Origin: Aquimarina mytili
Lineage (GTDB): Bacteria; Bacteroidota; Bacteroidia; Flavobacteriales; Flavobacteriaceae
NCBI RefSeq assembly: GCF_016735115.1
Contig: NZ_JAERQJ010000007.1
Location: forward strand, 62,001-126,000
Direction of reading: 5' to 3'
DNA length: 64,000 nucleotides
Both the position numbers and the translations under genes were made by a program. A model generated the notes under the pieces. The model saw only the letters and a program-made list of their open reading frames with translations. It was not told the DNA's origin and searched no databases. Position 1 is the stretch's first letter; each line of letters opens with the position of its first letter. Below are positions 46,836 through 56,684 of the stretch, one piece after another.

Positions 46836-47378
46836 ATGTCAAGAATAGGAAAAAATCCAGTAACTATTCCGTCTGGTGTCACTGTTGAAGTGACAGGTAA
46901 TGTTGTTACTGTTAAAGGAAAATTAGGAGAGCTTTCTCAGGAAATCGACAGTGTTGGTGTAAAAGTTGAGGAAGGCCAGGTAGTTCTAGAAAGACCTAGT
47001 GATGCCAAAGATCATAAAGCAAAGCACGGTTTATACAGAGCTTTGATCCAAAATATGGTAGTTGGAGTTTCTGAAGGTTTTACCAAAGAATTAGAATTGG
47101 TAGGAGTAGGTTATAGAGCTTCTAATCAAGGTCAAAAATTAGATTTGGCTTTAGGATTCTCTCATAACATAGTATTAGACTTAGCACCAGAGGTAAAAGT
47201 TGAAACTATTTCAGAAAAAGGTAAAAACCCTATCGTAAAATTAACTTCTCATGATAAGCAATTAGTTGGACAGGTAGCTGCTAAGATCAGAAGCTTCCGT
47301 AAGCCAGAGCCTTACAAAGGGAAGGGAATTAAATTCGTAGGAGAACAATTAAGAAGAAAAGCAGGTAAATCTGCATAA
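46836..47378 (+). CDS. rplF: 50S ribosomal protein L6
   Basis: A 180-residue L6 near the factor-binding site. [19 protein letters not shown] start, [20 protein letters not shown] in the middle and the signature [21 protein letters not shown] split at the end. Canonical length; 10 nt before rplR. Confidence 0.98.
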   Translation: MSRIGKNPVTIPSGVTVEVTGNVVTVKGKLGELSQEIDSVGVKVEEGQVVLERPSDAKDHKAKHGLYRALIQNMVVGVSEGFTKELELVGVGYRASNQGQKLDLALGFSHNIVLDLAPEVKVETISEKGKNPIVKLTSHDKQLVGQVAAKIRSFRKPEPYKGKGIKFVGEQLRRKAGKSA

Positions 47379-47388
47379 TAACGAAGTT

Positions 47389-47745
47389 ATGGCATTCTCA
47401 AAAGATTTAAGAAGATTAAAGATAAGAAAGCGTATCCGCGGTAGTGTTAGCGGAACAGAACAACGTCCTAGATTATCTGTTTTTAGAAGTAATAAAGAAA
47501 TCTATGCGCAAATCATAGATGATGTAACTGGTAAAACTATCAGTGCAGCTTCTTCAAGAGATAAAGACATTGCTTCAGCAACTGGAAACAAAGTAGAAAT
47601 TGCAGGGCTAGTAGGAAAAGCTCTTGCAGAAAAAGCTAAAAAAGCAGGTGTTGAAACCGTATCCTTTGATAGAGGAGGATATTTATATCACGGAAGAGTA
47701 AAATCATTAGCAGACGGTGCTAGAGAAGCAGGACTAAAATTCTAA
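47389..47745 (+). CDS. rplR: 50S ribosomal protein L18
   Basis: A 118-residue L18, which binds 5S rRNA with L5. [37 protein letters not shown] and the closing [20 protein letters not shown] are present. Canonical length; 6 nt before rpsE. Confidence 0.98.
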   Translation: MAFSKDLRRLKIRKRIRGSVSGTEQRPRLSVFRSNKEIYAQIIDDVTGKTISAASSRDKDIASATGNKVEIAGLVGKALAEKAKKAGVETVSFDRGGYLYHGRVKSLADGAREAGLKF

Positions 47746-47751
47746 GAAATT

Positions 47752-48276
47752 ATGTATCAGAAATATAAAAACGCAGAATTAGTAAAACCAAGTGGACTAG
47801 AACTTAAAGATCGTTTAGTTGGTGTACAACGTGTTACTAAAGTAACAAAAGGTGGTAGAGCATTTGGTTTCTCTGCAATCGTAGTTGTAGGTGATGAAAA
47901 CGGTGTTGTAGGACACGGTTTAGGAAAGTCTAAAGAGGTAGCAGAAGCTATCGCTAAGGCAGTAGAAGATGCAAAAAAGAATTTGGTTCGTATTCCATTA
48001 CATAAAGGTACATTGCCACATGAGCAAAAAGGGAAGTATGGAGGAGCAAGAGTATTGCTTATGCCTGCCGCAACTGGTACCGGAGTAATCGCTGGTGGTG
48101 CTATCCGTGCAGTACTAGAATCTGTAGGAGTGCATGATGTACTATCTAAGAACCAAGGATCGTCTAACCCACACAATGTGGTGAAAGCAACGTTTGATGC
48201 TTTATTGCAAATGCGTAGTGCACAGCAAGTAGCAAAACAACGTGGAGTTTCACTTGAAAAAGTGTTTAAAGGATAA
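47752..48276 (+). CDS. rpsE: 30S ribosomal protein S5
   Basis: A 174-residue S5 at the mRNA entry site and part of the accuracy centre. [39 protein letters not shown] and [19 protein letters not shown] match the family. No sign of spectinomycin-type deletions in the KGGRAF loop. 10 nt before rpmD. Confidence 0.98.
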   Translation: MYQKYKNAELVKPSGLELKDRLVGVQRVTKVTKGGRAFGFSAIVVVGDENGVVGHGLGKSKEVAEAIAKAVEDAKKNLVRIPLHKGTLPHEQKGKYGGARVLLMPAATGTGVIAGGAIRAVLESVGVHDVLSKNQGSSNPHNVVKATFDALLQMRSAQQVAKQRGVSLEKVFKG

Positions 48277-48286
48277 ATAGGAAACG

Positions 48287-48466
48287 ATGGCAAAGATTAA
48301 AATTACTAAAGTAAAAAGTGCAATTAATCGCACTCAAAGACAAAAGAGAACCTTAGAGGCTCTAGGTCTTAAAAAGATCGGCCAGGTTGTGGAGCACGAT
48401 GATACTCCTAATATCCTTGGGATGGTAAATAAAGTTAAACATTTAGTTTCAATAGAAACAAAATAA
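48287..48466 (+). CDS. rpmD: 50S ribosomal protein L30
   Basis: A 59-residue L30. It begins MAKIKITKVKSAINRTQRQK and runs through LGLKKIGQVVEHDDTPNILG to VKHLVSIETK. This is the normal short bacterial form in its normal place between rpsE and rplO. ATG at 48287, TAA at 48464-48466. Confidence 0.97.
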   Translation: MAKIKITKVKSAINRTQRQKRTLEALGLKKIGQVVEHDDTPNILGMVNKVKHLVSIETK

Positions 48467-48475
48467 TATAAGCAC

Positions 48476-48928
48476 ATGGATTTAAGTAACTTAAAACCTG
48501 CTGCAGGTTCAGTAAAAAATAACAGTAAGCGAGTAGGTCGTGGACAAGGTTCTGGAAAAGGCGGAACTGCTACTCGTGGTCATAAAGGAGCGAAATCACG
48601 TTCTGGGTATTCTAAAAAGATCGGTTTTGAAGGTGGTCAGATGCCACTTCAAAGACGTGTGCCTAAGTTTGGTTTCAAAAACATTAATAGAAAAGAGTAT
48701 CAAGGAATTAACCTAGACACCCTACAAAAATTAGTAGATGATGGGAAGATTACAGATACTGTAGATCTTGATGTAATTTTAGCTACACGCCTTGCTGGAA
48801 AAAATGATTTGGTTAAGATACTGGGAAGAGGTGAATTGAAGGCGAAGTTGAAAGTCTCAGCTCACAAATTTACAGCCACAGCAAAAGCAGCAATAGAAGC
48901 GGCAGGTGGTGAAGCAGTAACCTTATAA
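48476..48928 (+). CDS. rplO: 50S ribosomal protein L15
   Basis: A 150-residue L15, a late 50S assembly protein. The glycine-rich N-terminus GRGQGSGKGGTATRGHKGAK and FEGGQMPLQRRVPKFGF are typical. C-terminal AHKFTATAKAAIEAAGG completes the family signature. 10 nt before secY. Confidence 0.98.
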   Translation: MDLSNLKPAAGSVKNNSKRVGRGQGSGKGGTATRGHKGAKSRSGYSKKIGFEGGQMPLQRRVPKFGFKNINRKEYQGINLDTLQKLVDDGKITDTVDLDVILATRLAGKNDLVKILGRGELKAKLKVSAHKFTATAKAAIEAAGGEAVTL

Positions 48929-48938
48929 TAGACAATTC

Positions 48939-50279
48939 ATGAAATTTATTGATACAATAAAAAACATTTGGAAAATCGAAGAGCTAAAAAATAGGATCTT
49001 AGTTACTCTAGGACTACTTTTAGTATATCGTTTTGGAGCACAAGTTGTACTTCCAGGAGTAGATGCAGCACAATTAGCCGAATTGGGTACTCAAACTCAA
49101 GATGGTATTTTAGGACTGCTTAATGCATTTACAGGAGGAGCTTTTGCTAATGCCTCAGTATTTGCTTTAGGTATTATGCCATATATATCTGCTTCTATTG
49201 TTGTGCAGTTGATGGGAATTGCTATTCCTTATCTGCAAAAATTACAAAAAGAAGGAGAAAGTGGTAGAAAAAAGATTAACCAAATAACACGTTGGTTAAC
49301 TATCGCTATTACACTGGTTCAAGGACCTGGTTATATCTATAATTTATTTGCAACATTACCGGCAGAAGCTTTTGTTATTCCAAACCAAACCGTTTTTGTT
49401 GTGTCTTCTGTAATTATTATATCAACAGGTTGTATTTTTGCAATGTGGCTTGGTGAAAAAATCACGGATAAAGGTATAGGTAATGGTATCTCATTATTAA
49501 TTATGGTGGGTATTATTGCTACTTTACCGCAGTCATTTGTGCAAAACTTCATTTCTAGAACATCGGGTGAAGGTGGTGATATAATTATGGTATTGATCGA
49601 ATTAGTAATATGGTTTGTGATTATACTGGCATCAGTATTGTTAGTAATGGCCGTGCGTCAAATACCAGTTCAATATGCAAGAAGAACCGCCGGTGGTGGT
49701 TATGAAAAGAATGTTTTCGGATCAAGACAATATATTCCTTTAAAGCTTAATGCATCAGGTGTTATGCCAATTATATTTGCTCAGGCAATTATGTTTGTTC
49801 CTGGTTTTGTGGCTGCAAGTATGTCTGATTCTGAAGCAGCTCAAGGGGTAACTGCAGCGTTTAGTGATATTTTTGGATTGTGGTATAATTTGGTGTTTGC
49901 ATTGTTAATTATAGTGTTTACATATTTCTATACGGCTATTACGGTTCCAACGAACAAAATGGCTGATGACCTGAAGCGAAGTGGAGGTTTTATTCCGGGT
50001 ATTAGACCAGGAACAGAAACTGCTGAGTATTTGGATAAAATTATGTCGCAGATCACCTTACCAGGATCAATTTTTCTAGCGTTAATTGCAATATTTCCGG
50101 CAATCGCAGTAAAGTTGTTAGATGTGCAACAAGGATGGGCGTTGTTTTTTGGAGGGACATCACTACTGATTATGGTAGGTGTAGCAATAGATACTATGCA
50201 ACAGGTTAATTCTTACTTGTTAAATAGACATTATGATGGATTAATGAAAACCGGTAAAAACCGTAAAGCAGTAGCATAA
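48939..50279 (+). CDS. secY: Protein translocase subunit SecY
   Basis: A 446-residue channel-forming subunit of the Sec translocon with ten transmembrane helices. Plug and helix 2 region ([20 protein letters not shown]) and the cytosolic loop motif [11 protein letters not shown] are present. The late [20 protein letters not shown] precedes helices 9-10. Full length. Its stop overlaps the infA start by one base; map and adk do not intervene. Confidence 0.98.
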   Translation: MKFIDTIKNIWKIEELKNRILVTLGLLLVYRFGAQVVLPGVDAAQLAELGTQTQDGILGLLNAFTGGAFANASVFALGIMPYISASIVVQLMGIAIPYLQKLQKEGESGRKKINQITRWLTIAITLVQGPGYIYNLFATLPAEAFVIPNQTVFVVSSVIIISTGCIFAMWLGEKITDKGIGNGISLLIMVGIIATLPQSFVQNFISRTSGEGGDIIMVLIELVIWFVIILASVLLVMAVRQIPVQYARRTAGGGYEKNVFGSRQYIPLKLNASGVMPIIFAQAIMFVPGFVAASMSDSEAAQGVTAAFSDIFGLWYNLVFALLIIVFTYFYTAITVPTNKMADDLKRSGGFIPGIRPGTETAEYLDKIMSQITLPGSIFLALIAIFPAIAVKLLDVQQGWALFFGGTSLLIMVGVAIDTMQQVNSYLLNRHYDGLMKTGKNRKAVA

Positions 50280-50494
50280 TGGCAAAGCAACCAGCAATAG
50301 AACAAGACGGAAGTATTATCGAGGCATTATCTAATGCAATGTTTCGTGTAGAACTAGAAAACGGTCATGTTGTAACAGCTCATATCTCTGGAAAAATGCG
50401 TATGCATTATATAAAATTATTACCAGGAGATAAAGTAAAATTAGAAATGAGTCCTTACGATTTAACTAAGGCTCGTATAACATATAGATACTAA
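50279..50494 (+). CDS. infA: Translation initiation factor IF-1
   Basis: A 71-residue single OB-fold factor that blocks the A site during initiation. [40 protein letters not shown] and [20 protein letters not shown] match IF-1 throughout. Translationally coupled to secY by a 1-nt overlap. A consensus promoter starts 15 nt after its stop. Confidence 0.98.
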   Translation: MAKQPAIEQDGSIIEALSNAMFRVELENGHVVTAHISGKMRMHYIKLLPGDKVKLEMSPYDLTKARITYRY

Positions 50495-50508
50495 TAATTT
50501 AATAAATA

Positions 50509-50538
50509 TTGTTATTTAAGATTTTTTCTGTAATTTTG
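50509..50538 (+). promoter_or_regulatory. Consensus promoter of the alpha (rpmJ-rplQ) operon
   Basis: TTG (50509-50511), exactly 19 nt, then TAATTTTG (50531-50538). Spacing and boxes equal those of the rpsL promoter. Transcription from here would supply rpmJ, rpsM, rpsK, rpsD, rpoA and rplQ independently of the upstream genes. Confidence 0.75.
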
Positions 50539-50551
50539 CAGGCTGAAAAAA

Positions 50552-50598
50552 TCTTGTTAATGATACCTTCTTAAAAACGGTATTGATCGTTTTCAAGA
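50552..50598 (+). promoter_or_regulatory. Two-tier stem-loop in the rpmJ leader
   Basis: Lower stem TCTTG/CAAGA (50552-50556 with 50594-50598), an internal loop, then an upper stem of 7 pairs, two of them G-T (50561-50567 with 50579-50585). It ends 15 nt before the rpmJ ATG and occupies most of the transcript leader. Position equals that of the S4-binding leader of the E. coli alpha operon, but the fold is unproven. Confidence 0.45.
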
Positions 50599-50613
50599 AT
50601 TAAATACAAAGAG

Positions 50614-50730
50614 ATGAAAGTAAGAGCATCATTAAAAAAGAGAAGTGCCGAGTGCAAGATTGTGCGTAGAAAAGGCCGACTTTACGTAATTAATAAAAAG
50701 AATCCTAGATTTAAACAAAGACAAGGGTAA
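50614..50730 (+). CDS. rpmJ: 50S ribosomal protein L36 (zinc-free type)
   Basis: A 38-residue L36 beginning [20 protein letters not shown] and ending [12 protein letters not shown]. It has one cysteine (C14) rather than the CxxC...C/H zinc ribbon, so it is the zinc-independent form. First gene behind the alpha-operon promoter, 2 nt before rpsM. Confidence 0.97.
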   Translation: MKVRASLKKRSAECKIVRRKGRLYVINKKNPRFKQRQG

Positions 50731-50732
50731 TT

Positions 50733-51107
50733 ATGGCAAGAATTGCAGGGGTAGATATACCTAAACAAAAGCGAGGAGTTATAGCATTAACCTATATCTT
50801 CGGAATTGGTAGAAGTAGAGCTAAAGAGATTTTAGCCAATGCCAAAGTAGATGAAAGTATAAAAGTTTCTGATTGGGATGATGATCAAATTGGTCGTATC
50901 CGTGAAGCTGTAGGAGCCTATACCATAGAAGGAGAATTACGTTCTGAAGTACAGTTAAATATCAAGCGTCTTATGGATATAGGATGTTATAGGGGTATAC
51001 GTCACAGAGCTGGTTTACCACTTAGAGGGCAACGTACTAAGAATAACTCTAGAACACGTAAAGGAAGAAGAAAAACAGTTGCTAACAAGAAAAAAGCAAC
51101 TAAATAA
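50733..51107 (+). CDS. rpsM: 30S ribosomal protein S13
   Basis: A 124-residue S13 of the 30S head, contacting the P-site tRNA and L5. [20 protein letters not shown] start, then the signature [20 protein letters not shown] and a basic tail. 8 nt before rpsK. Confidence 0.98.
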   Translation: MARIAGVDIPKQKRGVIALTYIFGIGRSRAKEILANAKVDESIKVSDWDDDQIGRIREAVGAYTIEGELRSEVQLNIKRLMDIGCYRGIRHRAGLPLRGQRTKNNSRTRKGRRKTVANKKKATK

Positions 51108-51115
51108 TAAGTAGT

Positions 51116-51499
51116 ATGGCAAAGTCAACTTCAAAAAAACGTAAAGTAATTGTTGAGTCTGTAGGTGAAGCACACGTTACAGCTTCTTTCAACAACATTA
51201 TTATTTCGTTAACCAATAAAAAAGGAGACGTGATTTCTTGGTCTTCTGCCGGTAAAATGGGATTCAGAGGTTCTAAAAAGAACACTCCATATGCTGCGCA
51301 GCTAGCTGCCGAAGATGCTTCTAAAGTAGCTATCGAAGCAGGACTTAAGAAAGTAAAAGTATACGTTAAAGGTCCTGGTAATGGTAGAGAATCAGCAATA
51401 CGTTCTCTTCACAACTCAGGAATAGAGGTTTCAGAGATTATCGATGTAACTCCTATGCCTCATAACGGTTGTCGTCCTCCTAAAAGACGTAGAGTATAA
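51116..51499 (+). CDS. rpsK: 30S ribosomal protein S11
   Basis: A 127-residue S11 of the 30S platform. [40 protein letters not shown] and the closing [18 protein letters not shown] are canonical. Followed by a 129-nt gap with two hairpins before rpsD. Confidence 0.98.
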   Translation: MAKSTSKKRKVIVESVGEAHVTASFNNIIISLTNKKGDVISWSSAGKMGFRGSKKNTPYAAQLAAEDASKVAIEAGLKKVKVYVKGPGNGRESAIRSLHNSGIEVSEIIDVTPMPHNGCRPPKRRRV

Positions 51500-51504
51500 T
51501 TTTT

Positions 51505-51527
51505 ATCCCGAACCTTGAGTTCGGGAT
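51505..51527 (+). promoter_or_regulatory. 9-bp hairpin after rpsK
   Basis: A perfect 9-bp stem ATCCCGAAC/GTTCGGGAT (51505-51513 with 51519-51527) with a 5-nt loop, just 5 nt after the rpsK stop. It is followed by CTCTTTAT, not a clean T run, so an RNA-processing or partial-termination site is more likely than a full terminator. Confidence 0.55.
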
Positions 51528-51557
51528 CTCTTTATATTAAAACAATAAGTAATCTAA

Positions 51558-51610
51558 AAGAGGAAAAATGATTATCGAAGGAAAGAGACCTTAATTCATA
51601 ATCACCTCTT
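51558..51610 (+). promoter_or_regulatory. Bulged multi-stem leader upstream of rpsD
   Basis: Lower stem 6 bp (AAGAGG 51558-51563 with CCTCTT 51605-51610), a 5-nt A bulge on the 5' side, middle stem 7 bp (TGATTAT 51569-51575 with ATAATCA 51598-51604), and an inner 4-bp stem AAGG/CCTT (51578-51581 with 51589-51592). It ends 18 nt before the rpsD ATG. S4 autoregulates through such leaders in several bacteria, so this is a strong candidate S4 leader. Confidence 0.7.
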
Positions 51611-51628
51611 AAAACTAAATTATTAATA

Positions 51629-52234
51629 ATGGCAAGATATACTGGTCCAAAAACTAAAATCGCTCGTAAATTTGGAGAAGCGATATTCGGAGACGATAAG
51701 TCATTCGAAAGAAGAAATTACCCTCCTGGTCAACACGGAAACAACAGACGTAGAGGTAAGAAAAGTGAATATGCTATCCAGTTAATGGAAAAGCAAAAAG
51801 CCAAGTACACTTATGGAGTACTTGAACGTCAATTCCGTAATATGTTTGAAAAAGCAACTCGTGCCCAAGGTATTACCGGTGAAGTATTACTTCAATTATG
51901 TGAATCTCGTTTGGATAATGTAGTATTCAGAATGGGATTAGCAAATTCTCGTAGAGGAGCAAGACAATTAGTTTCTCATAGACATATCACCGTTAATGGA
52001 CAACAGGTAAATATCCCTTCTTATCAATTAAAAGCAGGAGATGTTGTTGGAGTAAGAGAAAAATCAAAATCATTAGAAGTAATCCAGAATTCACTTGCTA
52101 ATAATAGCAAAGTATATGAGTGGATTACATTTAATAACGATACAAAGCAAGGTACTTTTGTGTCTGTTCCGGCTAGAATTCAAATTCCGGAAAACATTAA
52201 TGAACAATTCATTGTCGAATTATACTCTAAGTAA
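51629..52234 (+). CDS. rpsD: 30S ribosomal protein S4
   Basis: A 201-residue S4, a primary 16S binder and part of the mRNA helicase region. Begins [20 protein letters not shown] without the N-terminal zinc cysteines. The S4 RNA-binding domain holds [20 protein letters not shown] and [19 protein letters not shown]. Preceded by a structured leader consistent with S4 feedback control. 24 nt before rpoA. Confidence 0.98.
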   Translation: MARYTGPKTKIARKFGEAIFGDDKSFERRNYPPGQHGNNRRRGKKSEYAIQLMEKQKAKYTYGVLERQFRNMFEKATRAQGITGEVLLQLCESRLDNVVFRMGLANSRRGARQLVSHRHITVNGQQVNIPSYQLKAGDVVGVREKSKSLEVIQNSLANNSKVYEWITFNNDTKQGTFVSVPARIQIPENINEQFIVELYSK

Positions 52235-52258
52235 TAACGCTAAAGAAGAAACAACAAT

Positions 52259-53251
52259 ATGGCAATATTAAATTTTCAGAAGCCCGATAAAGTTATCATG
52301 ATCGACTCAACCGAGTTCGATGGTAAGTTTGAATTTAGACCATTAGAACCGGGATATGGATTGACAGTTGGTAACGCTTTACGAAGAGTTTTGCTATCTT
52401 CTTTAGAGGGATTCGCTATAACTTCTCTTAGAATAGAAGGTGTTGATCACGAATTTTCTACAATCTCTGGAGTAGTAGAAGATGTTACAGAAATTATCTT
52501 AAACCTTAAGCAAGTACGTTTTAAGCGTCAGATTGAGGATATAGATAACGAATCTGTTACAATATCTATTTCTGGTCAAGAGCAATTAACTGCTGGTGAT
52601 TTCCAAAAGTTTATTTCTGGATTCCAGGTACTAAATCCTGATTTGGTTATCTGTAATATGGATAAAAAAGTAGCACTTAACCTTGAAATTACTATCGAAA
52701 AAGGTAGAGGTTATGTTCCTGCTGAAGAAAATAAGAAAGCTAACGCTCCTATCGGAACAATCTTTACAGATTCTATTTACACGCCGATAAAAAATGTTAA
52801 GTATAGCATTGAAAATTATCGTGTAGAGCAAAAAACGGATTACGAAAAATTAGTTTTCGAAATCGTAACAGATGGTTCTATCCATCCTAAAGATGCGTTA
52901 ACCGAAGCTGCAAAAATATTAATCCATCACTTCATGTTATTCTCTGATGAGCGTATTACATTAGAGGCTGATGAGATTGCTCAAACAGAAACTTATGATG
53001 AAGAATCACTTCACATGAGACAGTTGTTAAAAACTAAATTGATCGACATGGATCTTTCTGTACGTGCACTTAATTGTTTAAAAGCGGCAGAAGTGGATAC
53101 ATTAGGAGATCTAGTATCTTATAATAAAAATGATTTAATGAAGTTCCGTAACTTTGGAAAGAAATCTTTAACTGAGCTTGAAGAGCTGGTAAATGTTAAA
53201 GGACTTAACTTTGGTATGGATCTTTCTAAATACAAGTTAGATAAAGACTAA
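52259..53251 (+). CDS. rpoA: DNA-directed RNA polymerase subunit alpha
   Basis: A 330-residue alpha subunit. N-terminal dimerisation domain (~1-230, with [20 protein letters not shown] and [13 protein letters not shown]), a short linker, and the C-terminal domain (~255-320, [31 protein letters not shown]) that contacts promoter DNA and activators. Full length. Normal position between rpsD and rplQ. Confidence 0.99.
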   Translation: MAILNFQKPDKVIMIDSTEFDGKFEFRPLEPGYGLTVGNALRRVLLSSLEGFAITSLRIEGVDHEFSTISGVVEDVTEIILNLKQVRFKRQIEDIDNESVTISISGQEQLTAGDFQKFISGFQVLNPDLVICNMDKKVALNLEITIEKGRGYVPAEENKKANAPIGTIFTDSIYTPIKNVKYSIENYRVEQKTDYEKLVFEIVTDGSIHPKDALTEAAKILIHHFMLFSDERITLEADEIAQTETYDEESLHMRQLLKTKLIDMDLSVRALNCLKAAEVDTLGDLVSYNKNDLMKFRNFGKKSLTELEELVNVKGLNFGMDLSKYKLDKD

Positions 53252-53253
53252 TC

Positions 53254-53295
53254 CATCATAATTTGCTCCTCAAAGTGGGTTGTAGCAAGATGATG
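53254..53295 (+). promoter_or_regulatory. Two-tier stem-loop upstream of rplQ
   Basis: Lower stem CATCAT/ATGATG (53254-53259 with 53290-53295), an internal loop of 3 nt on the 5' side against 1 nt, then TTGCT/AGCAA (53263-53267 with 53284-53288). It ends 16 nt before the rplQ ATG and fills nearly the whole gap after rpoA. Confidence 0.5.
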
Positions 53296-53311
53296 ATTAA
53301 AATTAAATGTC

Positions 53312-53785
53312 ATGAGACACGGAAAAAAAGTAAATCACCTAGGTAGAAAGACAGCACACCGTAAAGCAATGCTTGCGAATATGGCTTGTTCTTTAATTGA
53401 GCATAAAAGAATCAATACTACAGTAGCAAAGGCAAAAGCGCTTAAGCAATTTGTAGAACCATTAGTAACTAAGTCTAAAGAAGATACTACACACAATCGT
53501 CGTATCGTATTTAGTAAATTGCGTAACAAATATGCAGTTACAGAATTATTTAGAGAAGTTGCTACTAAGGTTGGTGATAGACCAGGAGGATATACAAGAA
53601 TTATTAAACTTGGAAATCGTCTGGGAGATAACGCCGATATGGCAATGATAGAATTAGTAGATTATAACGAGCTTTATAATGCTGGTAAACCTGCTAAGAA
53701 GAAATCAACTCGAAGAGGTAGAAGTAAGAAAGCTAGTGCACCAGCGGCTCCAGCTCCAGAAACTGCTAATTCTGAAGAAGAATAG
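53312..53785 (+). CDS. rplQ: 50S ribosomal protein L17
   Basis: A 157-residue L17 near the tunnel exit. [20 protein letters not shown] start and [20 protein letters not shown] are conserved. Beyond residue ~120 is a basic, then Ala/Pro and Glu-rich tail ([20 protein letters not shown], ending NSEEE), a lineage-typical extension. Last gene of the supercluster, followed by a terminator. Confidence 0.98.
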   Translation: MRHGKKVNHLGRKTAHRKAMLANMACSLIEHKRINTTVAKAKALKQFVEPLVTKSKEDTTHNRRIVFSKLRNKYAVTELFREVATKVGDRPGGYTRIIKLGNRLGDNADMAMIELVDYNELYNAGKPAKKKSTRRGRSKKASAPAAPAPETANSEEE

Positions 53786-53812
53786 ATGAAAAGTGTGAAT
53801 AACACATAATAT

Positions 53813-53848
53813 AAAAAGGATAAACGTTTGGCGTTTATCCTTTTTTTT
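53813..53848 (+). terminator. Rho-independent terminator of the ribosomal protein cluster
   Basis: A 14-bp stem (53813-53826 with 53832-53845) with a 5-nt loop runs into a 9-T tract, 27 nt after the rplQ stop. Confidence 0.93.
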
Positions 53849-53918
53849 TGAATAATTTTGAAAGGGCATTTTTCCACCTTAAACGGAAATGATAGTGTAA
53901 AATATATTTAGAAAAAAG

Positions 53919-55034
53919 ATGAAATATCAATCTCGAAAAAAAGCGATTCTTTTATTAGCAGACGGCACAATTTTTCACGGTAAAGCCGTTGGAAAAGAAG
54001 GTAGTGCTTTTGGTGAAGTATGTTTTAATACCGGTATGACAGGGTATCAGGAAATTTTTACGGATCCTTCGTATTATGGGCAACTTATGGTGGCTACTAA
54101 TGCTCATATTGGTAACTACGGTACTAATGAGGAAGAAGTAGAATCAGATTCAATTAAAATTGCTGGTTTAATTGTAAAGAATTTTAGTTACGAATATTCA
54201 AGAGTAATGGCAGATAGTTCTTTGCAAGAATTTTTAGAAAAGCATAATCTTTTGGCTATATCTGATGTAGATACTCGAGCTTTAGTGAGTTATATAAGAG
54301 ATAACGGAGCTATGAATGCCGTAATATCTACAGAGGTTGATGATATAGATAAGTTGAAAAAGAGATTAGCAGAAGTGCCAGATATGAAAGGGCTTGAATT
54401 GGCTTCTAAAGTATCCACTAAAGAACCATATTTTTATGGTGACCCTAATGCTACTCATAAGATTTCGGCTTTAGATATAGGGATAAAGAAAAATATATTG
54501 CGCAATCTAGCTAGTAGAGATGCTTATATTAAAGTATTTCCTTATGATGCGACATTCGCTGAAATGAGTGAATGGGGACCAGATGGATATTTTTTATCCA
54601 ATGGACCTGGAGATCCAGAACCTCTTACTCAAGCTATCGATACTGCAAAGGAAATTATTAAGAGAGATTTACCTTTATTTGGTATATGTCTTGGACATCA
54701 GGTCATAGCATTAGCTAATGGTATTAGTACCTATAAAATGCATCACGGACATAGAGGAATAAACCATCCTGTGAAAAATATGGTAAGTGGTAAAGGGGAG
54801 ATTACTTCTCAAAATCATGGTTTTGCTATTAATAGAGAAGAAACAGAAAAACACGCAGATGTAGAAATCACACATGTTCATCTTAATGATCATACTGTAG
54901 CTGGGATCAAAATGAAAAATAAGAACTGCTTCTCTGTACAATATCATCCTGAAGCGAGTCCGGGACCAAATGATTCAACGTATCTGTTTGATCAATTTAT
55001 CGAGAATATCAAAAACGCAAAAATTACAGCATAA
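53919..55034 (+). CDS. carA: Carbamoyl-phosphate synthase small subunit
   Basis: A 371-residue glutaminase subunit that feeds ammonia to CarB for arginine and pyrimidine synthesis. The N-terminal CPSase_sm_chain domain (FGEVCFNTGMTGYQEIFTDP) is followed by a class I glutamine amidotransferase domain with the nucleophile in GICLGHQVIALANG and catalytic His-Glu in YHPEASPGP. carB is not adjacent. Full length; ATG start with AT-rich upstream sequence. Confidence 0.98.
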   Translation: MKYQSRKKAILLLADGTIFHGKAVGKEGSAFGEVCFNTGMTGYQEIFTDPSYYGQLMVATNAHIGNYGTNEEEVESDSIKIAGLIVKNFSYEYSRVMADSSLQEFLEKHNLLAISDVDTRALVSYIRDNGAMNAVISTEVDDIDKLKKRLAEVPDMKGLELASKVSTKEPYFYGDPNATHKISALDIGIKKNILRNLASRDAYIKVFPYDATFAEMSEWGPDGYFLSNGPGDPEPLTQAIDTAKEIIKRDLPLFGICLGHQVIALANGISTYKMHHGHRGINHPVKNMVSGKGEITSQNHGFAINREETEKHADVEITHVHLNDHTVAGIKMKNKNCFSVQYHPEASPGPNDSTYLFDQFIENIKNAKITA

Positions 55035-55192
55035 AACTTTGATTCTTTGTATATAATTCTTGTTGTTTGATAACATCTTAATCTATAACGTTATAGTTAA
55101 TAACTTGTAAGTAGTATTGCGGTTTTCGTAGTAAATTAAGGGATTTACAAAGGGCTTAGAATATGTTGGTTTCGTATATTGCAAAGAATTAA

Positions 55193-56509
<1,317 letters not shown>

Positions 56510-56527
56510 TAATATAATTGAATTGAT

Positions 56528-56566
56528 AAAAAAATAGGCTATCTGATCAGATAGCCTATTTTTTTT
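56528..56566 (+). terminator. Palindromic rho-independent terminator after eno
   Basis: An almost continuous palindrome centred at TGATCA (around 56546), with GGCTATC/GATAGCC in the stem, A-rich before and eight T after. The stem is about 17 bp if a 4-nt loop is allowed. Confidence 0.92.
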
Positions 56567-56684
56567 GCGAATAATTTTGAAAATACTTTGTAAGGCTAAA
56601 AATCATGTAACGATTAATAATATATTAACACTATATTTCGTATTTTAGCGACCCTTATAACAAGCAAAATTCTAAAATAATCAA

